Below are positions 1 through 8,063 of a DNA stretch of 64,000 bases, piece by piece (the first letter of the stretch is position 1; each line of letters opens with the position of its first letter). The notes beneath the pieces are model-generated. The model worked only from the letters and a program-made list of their open reading frames with translations. It had not been told where the DNA came from and made no database searches. The stretch is from positions 284,244 to 348,243 of the forward strand of contig NZ_LIWB01000008.1 of the NCBI RefSeq assembly GCF_001905725.1, in the 5' to 3' direction. Source of the stretch: Streptomyces sp. CB02400 (GTDB taxonomy: Bacteria; Actinomycetota; Actinomycetes; Streptomycetales; Streptomycetaceae). The position numbers were made by a program, and so were the translations under genes.

Positions 1-138
1 GCCTTCCTCGGGGGTGTCGCGCGGGACAGGTTCGGGTCGTACGACGTGGTCTGGATCGCGTCGGGGGCGCTGTGCGCGGCGGCGGCGCTGATGGCACTGG
101 TGATCCGGCGCCGGCCGGGGGCTCGGCAGTCCGCGTAA
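1..138 (+). CDS. MFS transporter, C-terminal fragment (5' end outside window)
   Basis: The reading frame is open from the first base to TAA at 136-138 and encodes the last 45 residues of a protein. It shows one hydrophobic segment (VVWIASGALCAAAALMALVI) preceded by GGVARDRFGSYD and followed by a short basic tail (RRRPGARQSA). A loop ending in a D-R-x-G-S-Y-D type motif, then a final helix and a basic cytoplasmic tail, is how many major facilitator permeases end. The substrate cannot be inferred from the tail. The family call is an inference from the motif and is moderately sure. Confidence 0.6.
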   Translation, partial: AFLGGVARDRFGSYDVVWIASGALCAAAALMALVIRRRPGARQSA

Positions 139-147
139 CTGCGGGCA

Positions 148-202
148 GCCGTGCCTCCCCCAGTGCCTGAAGGGCCTGGGAGGTACCCCCGGGGCGGCAC
201 GG
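148..202. repeat. Palindromic intergenic repeat (REP/MITE-like)
   Basis: The outer arms GCCGTGCC and GGCACGG enclose an inner stem, CCTCCCCCAG against CTGGGAGG, around a GTGCCTGAAGGGC tip. I know similar short C-rich palindromes as dispersed repeats in Streptomyces intergenic regions. Here it sits just after a stop codon and may also act as a terminator. Confidence 0.5.
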
Positions 203-259
203 GTGGGCGCGGCGACACCCCGCAATCGCCGGGCTGCGCGGCCCCCCGCCCAGCCCCAG

Positions 260-1465
260 TCACGCGGGGAGTCGGGAGACTCCCCCCGCGCGGGCCACCG
301 CCCGGGCGATCCGCCGCGCGTCCAGCGCCAGTTCACGAAGATTGCCACTGATCGGATTGGTGAACCCCGTGAAGTAGAGGCCGGGCGCGTCGGCCGGGGT
401 GCGGGCGCCGTGGACGACCGGCCTGCCACGGTCGTCGAGGACACCGAGCCCGCCGACCAGCCCCTCCAGACCGCGCACATAACCCGTGGCCGCCACGACC
501 GCGTCCGGACCGACACGATCGCCGTCCGCCAGGACGACCTTGCCCTCCTCGAAACCCTCCACCGCGGCCACGACCTCCACCGCCCCCTTGCGCACGGCGT
601 CGACGAGACCGACGTCCTGCACGGGGATGGCCCCCTCCCGCACCCGGCTGTAGAGCCCGGAGTCGGGACGCGGAAGCCCCCGGTCCGACAGGTCCGGCAG
701 CGCCACCCTCGCCTGGACCCGGCACAGCCGGTCGACGAGGCCGACCGGCAGCCGGCGTACCAGGACCCCCGAGTACTGCGCGGGCCAGCCCGCGGTCGAG
801 CGGCGCACGATGTGCGGAGGGGTGCGCACCGCGAGGCGCACCCGGGAGGCGCCCCCCTCCACCAGGTCCACGGCGATCTCGGCACCCGTGTTGCCGACGC
901 CCACGACCAGCACGTCCCGGCCGGCGAAGGGCTTCGCGTCGCGGTACTCGGACGCGTGCAGGAACTCGCCGGTGTACGTGTCCCGGCCGGGCCAGTCGGG
1001 GACGCGGGGCGTGTGGTTGAAGCCCGTCGCGACGACGACCGCCGCACCGGTCAGTTCGCGGCCCCCGGTGGCGTGCAGCAGCCAGCCGGTGCCGTCGGGG
1101 GTGCGCTCGACCCGGGAGACCCCGACACCGGTGACGATCTCCAGGCGGTGGTGCTCGGCGTACTTCTCCAGGTACCGGACCACGTCGTCGCGGGCCGGCC
1201 ACCGCCCGAACCGGCGCGGCATCGGCAGCCCGGGCAGTGCGGACAGGCGCCGGGTGGTGTGCAGGTGCAGCCGGTCGTAGTGGCGCCGCCAGGAGTCCCC
1301 CACGCGGCCGGAGCGCTCCAGGACGACGGCCCGCACCCCCCGGGCGCGCAGGGCGTACGCGACGGCGAGTCCGCCCGGACCGCCGCCGATGACGTAGACG
1401 GGGCGGTCCGTCCGGTTCGGCGCGGTGGGCTGCGCGGACGTGGAGGAGTCGGAGGAGTCGGCCAT
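260..1465 (-). CDS. Flavin-containing monooxygenase / FAD-NAD(P) oxidoreductase
   Basis: Predicted 401-aa cytoplasmic flavoprotein. An N-terminal Rossmann motif GGGPGG (about residues 27-32) would bind FAD. A second dinucleotide motif GVGNTG (near 190) would bind NADPH. Between them, FLHASEY matches the FxGxxxHxxxY fingerprint of flavin monooxygenases, apart from Leu at the second position. Members oxygenate soft nucleophiles or ketones, but the substrate here is unknown. The ATG at 1465 follows a short polar leader. A GTG at 1483 would add six residues, and neither start has a clear ribosome binding site. It is convergent with the upstream MFS gene, and a GC-rich hairpin lies across its stop codon near 264-290. 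Confidence 0.85.
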   Translation of the reverse strand: MADSSDSSTSAQPTAPNRTDRPVYVIGGGPGGLAVAYALRARGVRAVVLERSGRVGDSWRRHYDRLHLHTTRRLSALPGLPMPRRFGRWPARDDVVRYLEKYAEHHRLEIVTGVGVSRVERTPDGTGWLLHATGGRELTGAAVVVATGFNHTPRVPDWPGRDTYTGEFLHASEYRDAKPFAGRDVLVVGVGNTGAEIAVDLVEGGASRVRLAVRTPPHIVRRSTAGWPAQYSGVLVRRLPVGLVDRLCRVQARVALPDLSDRGLPRPDSGLYSRVREGAIPVQDVGLVDAVRKGAVEVVAAVEGFEEGKVVLADGDRVGPDAVVAATGYVRGLEGLVGGLGVLDDRGRPVVHGARTPADAPGLYFTGFTNPISGNLRELALDARRIARAVARAGGVSRLPA

Positions 1466-1567
1466 GAGCGCGAGCGTAATCACGCCCCTGGTTGATGGGT
1501 ATCGGTCAAGACCGGAATTGGTTGCGGATTGATCACGCGTGAGGGGATTGCGAGTTTGAATGTCCCC

Positions 1568-2185
1568 ATGTCCTCCTCACGCGAGCACGCCCCGTCCCGG
1601 TCACTTCCCGAACTGCGCGGCCACGGCCTGCGGCTGCGTCCCTGGGACCCGGAGTCCCGAGCCGATGCGGAGGCGTGGCTGCGGGGCCTCACGGACCCGG
1701 AGTTCCAGCGCTGGAACACTCCGATCCGGCCGGTCACCGATGCGGACAGTGCCCGGGAGTCGCTGCGCCGGGGCGCGCGGCGCGACGCGGACGGCACGGG
1801 GGCGTCCTTCCGGATAGCCGACGCCGGCAGCGGTACGGTCCTGGGGCACGTCGGCCTCGCCGATATCCATCCGGCGCTGCGGCGCGGTACGGCAGGCTAC
1901 TGGGTGCTCCCCGAGGCACGCGGCCGGGGCGTCGCCACCCGGGCGCTGCTGCTCACCGCCCACTGGGCGCTCACCGAACTCGCCCTGCACCGGCTGGAGC
2001 TGGACCACGCCGTCGGACACGAGGCGTCCTGCCGGGTCGCCGAGCGCTGCGGGTTCCGCCACGAGGGGACGATGCGCGGCGCGATCTTCGAGGCAGGCCG
2101 CCACGACACCTTCCGCGACGCCCACCTGCACGCCCGCCTCGCCACCGACCCGGAGCCCGTCCTCACGGCGACAGGGACTCCCTGA
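1568..2185 (+). CDS. GNAT-family N-acetyltransferase (RimJ/RimL-like)
   Basis: 205 residues from ATG 1568. The acetyl-CoA binding loop is visible as PEARGRGVATRALL (an R/Q-x-x-G-x-G/A motif). It is followed by the usual helix, HWALTELALHRLELDH, and the C-terminal NxAS-like strand HEASCRVAERCGFRHEG. This arrangement is typical of RimJ/RimL-type enzymes that acetylate ribosomal protein N-termini or small amines; the substrate is unknown. A GAGGGG lies 9 nt before an in-frame TTG at 1556, so a slightly longer protein is possible. The last codons (VLTATGTP) lie inside a repeat shared with the 3' end of the neighbouring pdxH-like gene, so the C-terminus may have been recently rewritten. Confidence 0.82.
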   Translation: MSSSREHAPSRSLPELRGHGLRLRPWDPESRADAEAWLRGLTDPEFQRWNTPIRPVTDADSARESLRRGARRDADGTGASFRIADAGSGTVLGHVGLADIHPALRRGTAGYWVLPEARGRGVATRALLLTAHWALTELALHRLELDHAVGHEASCRVAERCGFRHEGTMRGAIFEAGRHDTFRDAHLHARLATDPEPVLTATGTP

Positions 2186-2421
2186 CCCTGCCCGGCCCTG
2201 GACTCTCCGCCGGTGTGGAGCCGTGCGTGCCGTCGTGGTGCGTTCCGTGGCGGCTGTGTCGTGACCGGTCCGGAGTCCGTCGTTCACGGCGGCGGGGACT
2301 GTCTGACTCGGTTCTGGGTTCTCTGTCGGTGTGGAGCCGTGCGTGCCGTCGTGGTGCGTTCCGTGACGGCTGTGTCGCGACCGGCCCGGAGTCCGCCCTC
2401 ACGGCCACAGCGATTCCCTGA
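2163..2421. repeat. Tandem repeat, about 115-121 bp period, 2.3 copies
   Basis: A block beginning CGGTGTGGAGCCGTGCGTGC occurs at 2211 and again at 2327. The two 70-bp stretches differ at only four or so positions. A second block, TCACGGCN(G/A)CNG, recurs at 2163, 2284 and 2399. Copy 1 of this block is the 3' end of the acetyltransferase gene and copy 3 is the 3' end of the pdxH-like gene, read on the opposite strand. The layout suggests tandem duplication of the pdxH 3' end into the convergent intergenic space. Confidence 0.85.
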
Positions 2422-3064
2422 CCCAGTCCTCCGCCCCGCGGCGGTAGCGGAGTCGTACGTGTCGTCGTCGGGGCTCGCCCTGGAAGAACTCCACCTCGTC
2501 CGCCCGTAGCCGGTACAGGGTCCAGGACGGGGCCGGGGTGTCCGGTGCGTGCTGTGCTTGTTGCCATGCCGCCTCCGAGGCTCGTGCCAGGTCCTCCGGT
2601 GACCCGAGGACCTCGCTCTGCCTGCCGGTCAGCGCGGCCGCCAGTGCACCGGTGGAGCGGGCGTGCAGGTCCGCCTGTGCCTCCTCGGCCGGGGCCGTCT
2701 CGACGGGTCCGCGTACCCGCACCTGGCGGCCCAGCACCGGCCAGTAGAAGGCCAGCGCGGCGTACGGGCGTGCGGCGAGGTGGCCGCCCTTGCGGCTGTG
2801 CGCGTGGGTGGCGAAGGACCAGCCGTCGTCGTCCGCGCCGTGCAGCATCACGATCCGTACGTCCGGCAGCCCGCGCGCGTCCGCCGTGGCCAGGGACATG
2901 GTGTGCGGTTCGGCCTGGCCGGCCGCCACGGCCTCGGCGAACCACCGGGTGAACAGCGGCAGCGGTTCGGCGGGCGCGGCGGCCGGGTCGAACGCCGGCA
3001 GGTCGGTGACCTGCGGGTCCCACACCCGCAGCGACCTCAGCAGTTCATGAAGATCGGGTTCCAT
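2399..3064 (-). CDS. pdxH: Pyridoxamine 5'-phosphate oxidase
   Basis: 221 residues, the normal length for PdxH. It would oxidise pyridoxamine or pyridoxine 5'-phosphate to pyridoxal 5'-phosphate with FMN, in the cytoplasmic B6 salvage pathway. Recognisable blocks are EPHTMSLATADARGLPDVRIV, the FMN-contacting SFATHAHSRKGGHLAARP, ALAFYWPVLGRQVRVRGPVE, the substrate-side SEVLGS region, and a C-terminal RLRADEVEFFQGEPRRRHVRLRY that matches the family's PxRxEFWQGxxxRLHDR end. Conversion of that conserved W to F and the RRRH variant leave room for a divergent paralogue. Its final codons are repeated twice downstream. It stands next to a second split-barrel flavoprotein gene in the same orientation, 27 bp away. 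Confidence 0.85.
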   Translation of the reverse strand: MEPDLHELLRSLRVWDPQVTDLPAFDPAAAPAEPLPLFTRWFAEAVAAGQAEPHTMSLATADARGLPDVRIVMLHGADDDGWSFATHAHSRKGGHLAARPYAALAFYWPVLGRQVRVRGPVETAPAEEAQADLHARSTGALAAALTGRQSEVLGSPEDLARASEAAWQQAQHAPDTPAPSWTLYRLRADEVEFFQGEPRRRHVRLRYRRGAEDWVRESLWP

Positions 3065-3091
3065 GCACCGATTGTCCGGTGTCCGGCGGGC

Positions 3092-3517
3092 TCACACGGA
3101 CCCGAGGTCCGACGACACCCACCGCTCGGGCCGCATCCGCACGACGACCTGCTCGCCGTGGTTCTTCCAGGAGAAGTCGACGTACTCCTCGACCTTGCCG
3201 GCCGGCAGATAGCGTGCGGAGATCTCCCGCAGTCGCTCGATCGTGGCCGGGGTGGTGTCGAGCACCGGCCCCTCGACCGAGACGTAACGGATGGTGGGTT
3301 CGAGGCGGTCGACCATGAGCGAGAACCGCCCCGCCGCGCCGATGAGCAGGTTCTTGCGCGAGTCCAGGCCGGTCATGATCCATACGTCGCCGCCGGGCGC
3401 GTACTGGTACCAGATCGGCACGGTGAGCGGGGCGCGGCCGTCCCCCGCGTCGACCGCCAGCGCCGCGATGTGCGGTTCGGCCAGGAACTGTTCGCGCTCT
3501 TCGCGGGTCAGGGCCAT
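3092..3517 (-). CDS. PPOX-class flavin/F420-dependent split-barrel protein
   Basis: 141 residues with the pyridoxamine-phosphate-oxidase-like split barrel. The pattern LAVDAGDGRAPLTVPIWYQY, then VWIMTGLDSRKNLLI, then RFSLMVDRLEPTIRYVSVEG is typical of actinobacterial small PPOX proteins that use F420 or FMN. The natural substrate is unknown. ATG 3517 is preceded by GGAGGAACCC. It lies upstream of the pdxH-like gene and could be co-transcribed with it. F420 use is inferred from the family and from fbiC further along this window. Confidence 0.8.
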   Translation of the reverse strand: MALTREEREQFLAEPHIAALAVDAGDGRAPLTVPIWYQYAPGGDVWIMTGLDSRKNLLIGAAGRFSLMVDRLEPTIRYVSVEGPVLDTTPATIERLREISARYLPAGKVEEYVDFSWKNHGEQVVVRMRPERWVSSDLGSV

Positions 3518-3551
3518 TCCGGGTTCCTCCTGCGGCGTGTGCGTCGGACGT

Positions 3552-3592
3552 TCACTCGGTCACTCGGGGCCACTCGGGGCCACTCGGGCCTG
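3552..3592. repeat. Short tandem repeat, CACTCGGGGC unit
   Basis: Four imperfect copies of a 10-bp unit (CACTCGGT, CACTCGGGGC, CACTCGGGGC, CACTCGGGCC) lie in the 249-bp gap between the PPOX gene and the tetR gene. No gene is supported in this gap. Confidence 0.6.
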
Positions 3593-3766
3593 CGATCGGC
3601 TCACTGGAACACAACGCCGGGCGGACAGTGCCGTGTTCCCCGTTCCCTCACACCGCGCGGAAAGCGACAGGCGGCGGCCCACCGGAGTGAACCACCGCCC
3701 GTCTGACAGGACTTGAGGAACCGCGCACCGGTATGGACCGCCGGGCGCCTACTTCACCTACTTCAC

Positions 3767-4414
3767 CTACTTCGCCGGCTTCTTGCCGGTGACCCCCAGG
3801 TGCACCAACAGGGCCAGGTTCGGCTTGAGTTCCGCCTGCTTCACGCCCCAGGAGGAGAAACCCTTCTGGTGGGAGGCGACGGCCGCGAGCATGGCGACCA
3901 GCGAGCCGGCGATCGCCGCGGGGTTCACGTCCTTGTCGATCCGCCCCTTGGCCTGCAGCTCGGCGACGGAGTCCGCCAGCGAGTTGTTCACGGAGTTCAG
4001 GATCTTCATACGGATCTTGTAGAAACGTTTATCCCCCTCGGCCGCACCGAGGTCCACGACCCGCAGGATCGCCTCGTTGGCCCGCCAGAACTCCAGGAAA
4101 CCGTCGACGAGTTCCTGTGCCGTCTGCCAGCCGGCCTTCCCCGCCCAGGAGCGGCCCTCCAGCAGCTCGCTCAGCCCTGCGCTCTCGGCGGCCATGCGCT
4201 CGGCGATCTCCAGGACGGCGCCCTCGACGTCCGGGAAGTACTGGTAGAAGGTCGCGGGCGAGGTGCCCGCCTTCCGTGCGACATCGATGACTTTGACGTC
4301 CCGGTAGGGGGAGGAGCTGAGCATCTCGCTGAGGCAGTCGAGCAGTTTCTGCCGGGTCGCCTGCCCACGCCGGCCGGCCACGCGGCCGTCGACGGTACGC
4401 ACTTGTCCTGTCAT
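3767..4414 (-). CDS. TetR/AcrR-family transcriptional regulator
   Basis: 215 residues. An N-terminal helix-turn-helix spans about residues 20-65, with the classic VIDVARKAGTSPATFYQYFPDVEGAVLEI. The rest is a helical ligand-binding domain with no recognised ligand class. TetR proteins usually repress neighbouring or divergent genes when unliganded, so the kbpA-like gene that starts 123 bp away on the other strand is a candidate target. On this strand, TAAGCT ends 6 nt before the ATG, which suggests a leaderless transcript. From memory a TetR gene precedes kbpA-afsK in S. coelicolor too, so it is probably a conserved part of that locus. Confidence 0.92.
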   Translation of the reverse strand: MTGQVRTVDGRVAGRRGQATRQKLLDCLSEMLSSSPYRDVKVIDVARKAGTSPATFYQYFPDVEGAVLEIAERMAAESAGLSELLEGRSWAGKAGWQTAQELVDGFLEFWRANEAILRVVDLGAAEGDKRFYKIRMKILNSVNNSLADSVAELQAKGRIDKDVNPAAIAGSLVAMLAAVASHQKGFSSWGVKQAELKPNLALLVHLGVTGKKPAK

Positions 4415-4536
4415 GCCGTCAGCTTACCGACGGGTGATCCGAGCGCGATTCGGCCGACTGCAAATGGGGTGTGCGGGTCCGTGGAAGCTGGTGTGCCTGG
4501 TCTGCGGCCTGCGGGCGACACGGTTACTTTGGCGGC

Positions 4537-5274
4537 ATGGCCGAAAACAGGGCATCGGGGCACAGGGCGTCGGAGTACCCGGAGGGCACCCCCTGCTGGG
4601 TGGACGCGCAGCTTCCCGACGTGGAGGCGGGCAAGCGGTTCTACGGCGACCTCTTCGGCTGGACCTTCGAGGACCAGCCCCAGGGAACCGTGCGGGCGTC
4701 GAAGGACGGCGCCCCCGTCGCCTCCCTCGCGCACAAGACGGACGGCCGGCTGCCCACCGTGTGGACGGTGTCCTTCGCCACCCCGGACGCCGGGGCGCTG
4801 TGCCGGCGGATCCGCGCGGCCGGCGGGCAGGTCGTCTCCCCGCCGGTGCCCTTCGGCGACCTGGGCGTCACCGCGCTCGTCACCGACTCCGAGGGGGCGG
4901 TGTTCTCCCTCTGGCAGGGCACCGGGACCCCCGGCTTCGGGCGCCGCCACGAGCCGGGCACCTTCGCCTGGGTGCAGCTGTACACACGGGACACCCAGGC
5001 GGCCAACACCTTCTACGGCGGTCTCTTCCACGACGCCCTGTTCGGCCCGGACGCCGACCCCGACTTCGGCCGCGCGCCGGTCTCCGACGTCTTCCCCGCC
5101 GAGATGCCGCCGCACTTCCTCGTCCACTTCGCCGTCGAGGACCCCGGGGCCGCCATGGAGGAGGTGGTCCGGCTCGGCGGCCGGGTCCAGGTTCCGCCCT
5201 TCGAGACGTCCTACGGCACGGTGGCCGTGGTCACCGACAATCAGGGGGCGTCCTTCGCACTGCTGCACCGCTGA
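4537..5274 (+). CDS. kbpA: Two-domain VOC/glyoxalase-fold protein, probable KbpA (AfsK-binding protein)
   Basis: 245 residues built from two vicinal-oxygen-chelate repeats. The first is about residues 15-125 (CWVDAQLPDVEAGKRFYGDLFGW) and the second about 135-240 (FAWVQLYTRDTQAANTFYGGLF). No full metal triad is obvious in either. A protein of about this size encoded immediately upstream of afsK was described in S. coelicolor as KbpA. It binds the unphosphorylated kinase and blocks its autophosphorylation. The name here rests on position, length and fold, not on an alignment. ATG 4537 has TACTTT ending 6 nt upstream and no ribosome binding site, which suggests a leaderless transcript. An octamer repeat runs through the stop codon. 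Confidence 0.75.
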   Translation: MAENRASGHRASEYPEGTPCWVDAQLPDVEAGKRFYGDLFGWTFEDQPQGTVRASKDGAPVASLAHKTDGRLPTVWTVSFATPDAGALCRRIRAAGGQVVSPPVPFGDLGVTALVTDSEGAVFSLWQGTGTPGFGRRHEPGTFAWVQLYTRDTQAANTFYGGLFHDALFGPDADPDFGRAPVSDVFPAEMPPHFLVHFAVEDPGAAMEEVVRLGGRVQVPPFETSYGTVAVVTDNQGASFALLHR

Positions 5275-5334
5275 GTCACTGAACCGCTGAACCGCTGCAC
5301 CGCTGAGTCACTGAACCGCTGAACCGCTGAGCCG
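5263..5334. repeat. Octamer tandem repeat across the kbpA stop codon
   Basis: Nine consecutive 8-bp units of the form CTGNNNCN fill 72 bp. The first four (CTGCACCG, CTGAGTCA, CTGAACCG, CTGAACCG) are followed by an identical second set, then CTGAGCCG. The TGA stop of the kbpA-like gene (5272-5274) is in the second unit. Each unit is 2.67 codons, so gaining or losing one would shift the frame and alter the C-terminus. Confidence 0.9.
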
Positions 5335-5512
5335 TTTCCACCCTCTGTGTCGTATGAAAACCTGGACACCCTATTTGTCGGTCGGTTCGCAACCGGGGGC
5401 GCGGACAGGAAGAATCGGGGTGCGTGCCGCCACGGCGGTGCGGTGGTGAGACGCTGCACTTCGATCGCGGGCACAGGTGGTGGCGCGATTCGTACGGGGA
5501 GGTGGCAGGCAA

Positions 5513-7891
5513 GTGGTGGATCAGCTGACGCAGCACGATCCGCGGCGTATCGGGCCGTTCGAGGTGCTGGGACGGCTGGGAGCCGGCGGCATGGGGCTGG
5601 TCTATCTCGCGCGCTCGGCGTCCGGGCGCCGGGTGGCGATCAAGACGGTCCGGACCGAACTGGCCGAGGACCAGCTTTTCCGGGTCCGCTTCACGCGCGA
5701 GGTCGAGGCGGCCCGCGCGGTCTCCGGTTTCTACACGGCGGCCGTCGTGGACGCCGATCCGCGCGCCGCCGTGCCGTGGCTGGCCACCGCGTACGTGCCC
5801 GCGCCCTCCCTCGAGGAGATAGTGAACGAGTGCGGGCCGCTCCCGGCGCAGGCGGTGCGCTGGCTCGCGGCGGGCGTCGCGGAGGCGCTCCAGTCGATCC
5901 ACGGCGCCGGACTGGTCCACCGCGACCTGAAACCCTCCAACGTCCTCGTCGTCGAGGACGGCCCCCGGGTGATCGACTTCGGTATCGCGTCCGGCGTCTC
6001 CAACACCCGGCTGACGATGACGAACGTCGCCGTCGGCACCCCCGCCTACATGTCCCCGGAGCAGGCGAAGGACTCCCGCAGCGTCACCGGCGCGAGCGAC
6101 GTCTTCTCGCTCGGCTCGATGCTCGTCTTCGCCGCCACGGGACATCCGCCGTTCCACGGCGCCAACCCGGTCGAGACCGTCTTCATGCTGCTGCGCGAGG
6201 GCCCGGACCTCGAAGGACTCCCGGACGAGCTGCGCCCGCTCATCGAAGCCTGCATGCAGATGGAGGCGACGGCCCGGCCCAACCCGGCCGACCTCCAGGC
6301 CCAGCTCGCCCCGCACCTGTTCGGCTCCGGGTCCGACGACAGCGGTACGGCGTCGGCGTGGCTGCCCGAGCGGGCGGTGAGCCTGATCGAGACGCGGCGC
6401 GGCGGCCGGACGGCCATCCGGCCCGCGCACGGAGCCGGCCGCAGCGCCGGTGGCGGGGCCCGCCCCCACGTCCCGCCGCCGCCCCGGCACGACCCGGTCG
6501 TCCCGCCGCCGCCCCCGTCGATGCCCGCGCCGGTGGGTGCGCCGGTGGGCGCCCCCGACACCGGTCCCGTACGGCTGGCAGGCGCGATGGTGCCCATCGG
6601 ACCCGGCCCGCGCGTCGCCGACACGCGCGCGGCCGCCGTCAAGGCGCCCCCGCCGGCCGCCGCCCTGGCCGCCACCTGGTCCAAGCCCCGCCCCGGCGTC
6701 AACGGCGCCGACCCCGCCGTACCGGCACCCGCCGCGCCCACCGCGCCGCCGGACCAGCCCGGCGGCTGGCGCCCGTGGCGCTTCCGCATGTCCAACGACG
6801 TCTGGGGCACCCCCGCAGTCGACGGCGACCTCGTCTACGTCACCTCCTTCGAGGTGCACGCCCTCGACGTCGCCACCGGCCGGCGCCGCTTCAAGACCCG
6901 CGACGTCGCCTGGTCGATGGCGGTCGCCGACGGCCGTATCCACGCCTCCGACGGACCCACCCTGTTCGCCCTCGACGCCCGCGAGGGCGGCGACCTGTGG
7001 CGGCTGTCCACGGACGCCTGGGTGTACTCCCTCAAGGCCGACCGCGGCACCGTCGTCACCGGTACGCGCGGCGGTGGCGTCCAGGCGTGGGAGGCGTCCA
7101 CCGGCCAGAAGCTGTGGGAGATCAGCGGCTGCCAGACCGACTTCGAGTCCCCCGAGGCCGGCCCCGCCGTCCACGAGGGCACGGTCTACGTCTGGCAGGA
7201 CGCCCGCCTGCGCGCCCTCGACGCCCGTACCGGCGACGAGCGCTGGTCGTACCCCATCGGCGACGCGGCCTCCTGCGGCGGCGTCCCGGTCCGTGTGACG
7301 CACGCCCCCGACGGCTACGCCTACGTCTGCGCCGGCACCCGCGTCCTCGCCCTGGAGGTCACCTCCGGTCACGTCCGCTGGCACTTCGAGGCCCCGGCGG
7401 TCTTCCTCGCCCCGCCCGCCTTCGTCCCCGGCCCGGCGGTCACCGGCGGCGGCCTCTACCTCGCCGACTACCTCGGCACGGTCTACGCCCTCGACGCCAC
7501 CGACGGCCGCGACCGCTGGCGCATCGCCACCGAGTCCCGCGCCTCCGTCGACCCGGTCCTGGTCGCCGCCGGTCACGTCCACGTGGGCAGCGGCAAGGGC
7601 CTGTACACGCTGGACGCGGTCACCGGCACGCCCAAGTGGCGCTTCCAGTCCGGCGGCGAGATCGTGGGCGCGCCCGCGGTCGCGGAGGGCCGCATCCACT
7701 TCGGCTCCAGCGACCACCTGCTCTACACCCTGAAGGCCGACGACGGCCGCCTGAGGTGGAAGCTGGCGACCGGCGGCGAGATCACCGGCTCCCCGGTGGT
7801 CCGGGACGGCGTGGTGTACGCGTGCAGCAAGGACCGCTGCGTGTACGCGCTGGACGCGGAGAAGGGGACGGGGACGGCGCGGACGGCGTGA
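5513..7891 (+). CDS. afsK: Serine/threonine protein kinase AfsK
   Basis: 792 residues (S. coelicolor AfsK is about 799). The N-terminal Hanks-type kinase domain is complete: glycine loop GAGGMG (23-28), Lys44 in VAIK, HRDLKPSN (catalytic loop, 136-143) and DFG (155-157). A Pro/Ala-rich linker (about 290-430) leads to a C-terminal beta-propeller of PQQ-type repeats ending in motifs such as LDAVTGTPKWRFQSGGEI and YTLKADDGRLRWKLATGGEI. AfsK autophosphorylates and phosphorylates AfsR, raising afsS transcription and secondary metabolism; it also affects hyphal branching. No transmembrane helix is evident. GTG 5513 follows GGGGAGG by 10 nt; a GTG one codon later is equally possible. It lies 238 bp after the kbpA-like gene. 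Confidence 0.95.
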   Translation: MVDQLTQHDPRRIGPFEVLGRLGAGGMGLVYLARSASGRRVAIKTVRTELAEDQLFRVRFTREVEAARAVSGFYTAAVVDADPRAAVPWLATAYVPAPSLEEIVNECGPLPAQAVRWLAAGVAEALQSIHGAGLVHRDLKPSNVLVVEDGPRVIDFGIASGVSNTRLTMTNVAVGTPAYMSPEQAKDSRSVTGASDVFSLGSMLVFAATGHPPFHGANPVETVFMLLREGPDLEGLPDELRPLIEACMQMEATARPNPADLQAQLAPHLFGSGSDDSGTASAWLPERAVSLIETRRGGRTAIRPAHGAGRSAGGGARPHVPPPPRHDPVVPPPPPSMPAPVGAPVGAPDTGPVRLAGAMVPIGPGPRVADTRAAAVKAPPPAAALAATWSKPRPGVNGADPAVPAPAAPTAPPDQPGGWRPWRFRMSNDVWGTPAVDGDLVYVTSFEVHALDVATGRRRFKTRDVAWSMAVADGRIHASDGPTLFALDAREGGDLWRLSTDAWVYSLKADRGTVVTGTRGGGVQAWEASTGQKLWEISGCQTDFESPEAGPAVHEGTVYVWQDARLRALDARTGDERWSYPIGDAASCGGVPVRVTHAPDGYAYVCAGTRVLALEVTSGHVRWHFEAPAVFLAPPAFVPGPAVTGGGLYLADYLGTVYALDATDGRDRWRIATESRASVDPVLVAAGHVHVGSGKGLYTLDAVTGTPKWRFQSGGEIVGAPAVAEGRIHFGSSDHLLYTLKADDGRLRWKLATGGEITGSPVVRDGVVYACSKDRCVYALDAEKGTGTARTA

Positions 7892-7960
7892 ACCCCGGTT
7901 CTGCGGACGGCCGTCGTACCGGGTGCACGGAAGGGTTGTCGGACGGCGGCCGTCGCTGCG

Positions 7961-7983
7961 GGGAGCGGCGGCCCGCCGCTCCC
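7961..7983. terminator. Hairpin after afsK
   Basis: Inverted repeat GGGAGCGGC / GCCGCTCCC with a 5-nt loop, 70 nt downstream of the afsK stop. There is no T-run, as is usual in Streptomyces. Confidence 0.5.
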
Positions 7984-8063
7984 ACCGCAGACGCTACGCC
8001 GGGTACGCGACGGTCGCCAGGCGGTGACATGCTCGTGACACGTAGATCGATAGCCTGAGGGCC

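Noticed and set aside
5263..5334. CRISPR-like array
   Set aside because: The 8-bp units are contiguous without spacers; it is a microsatellite. No other array-like pattern was seen in the window.
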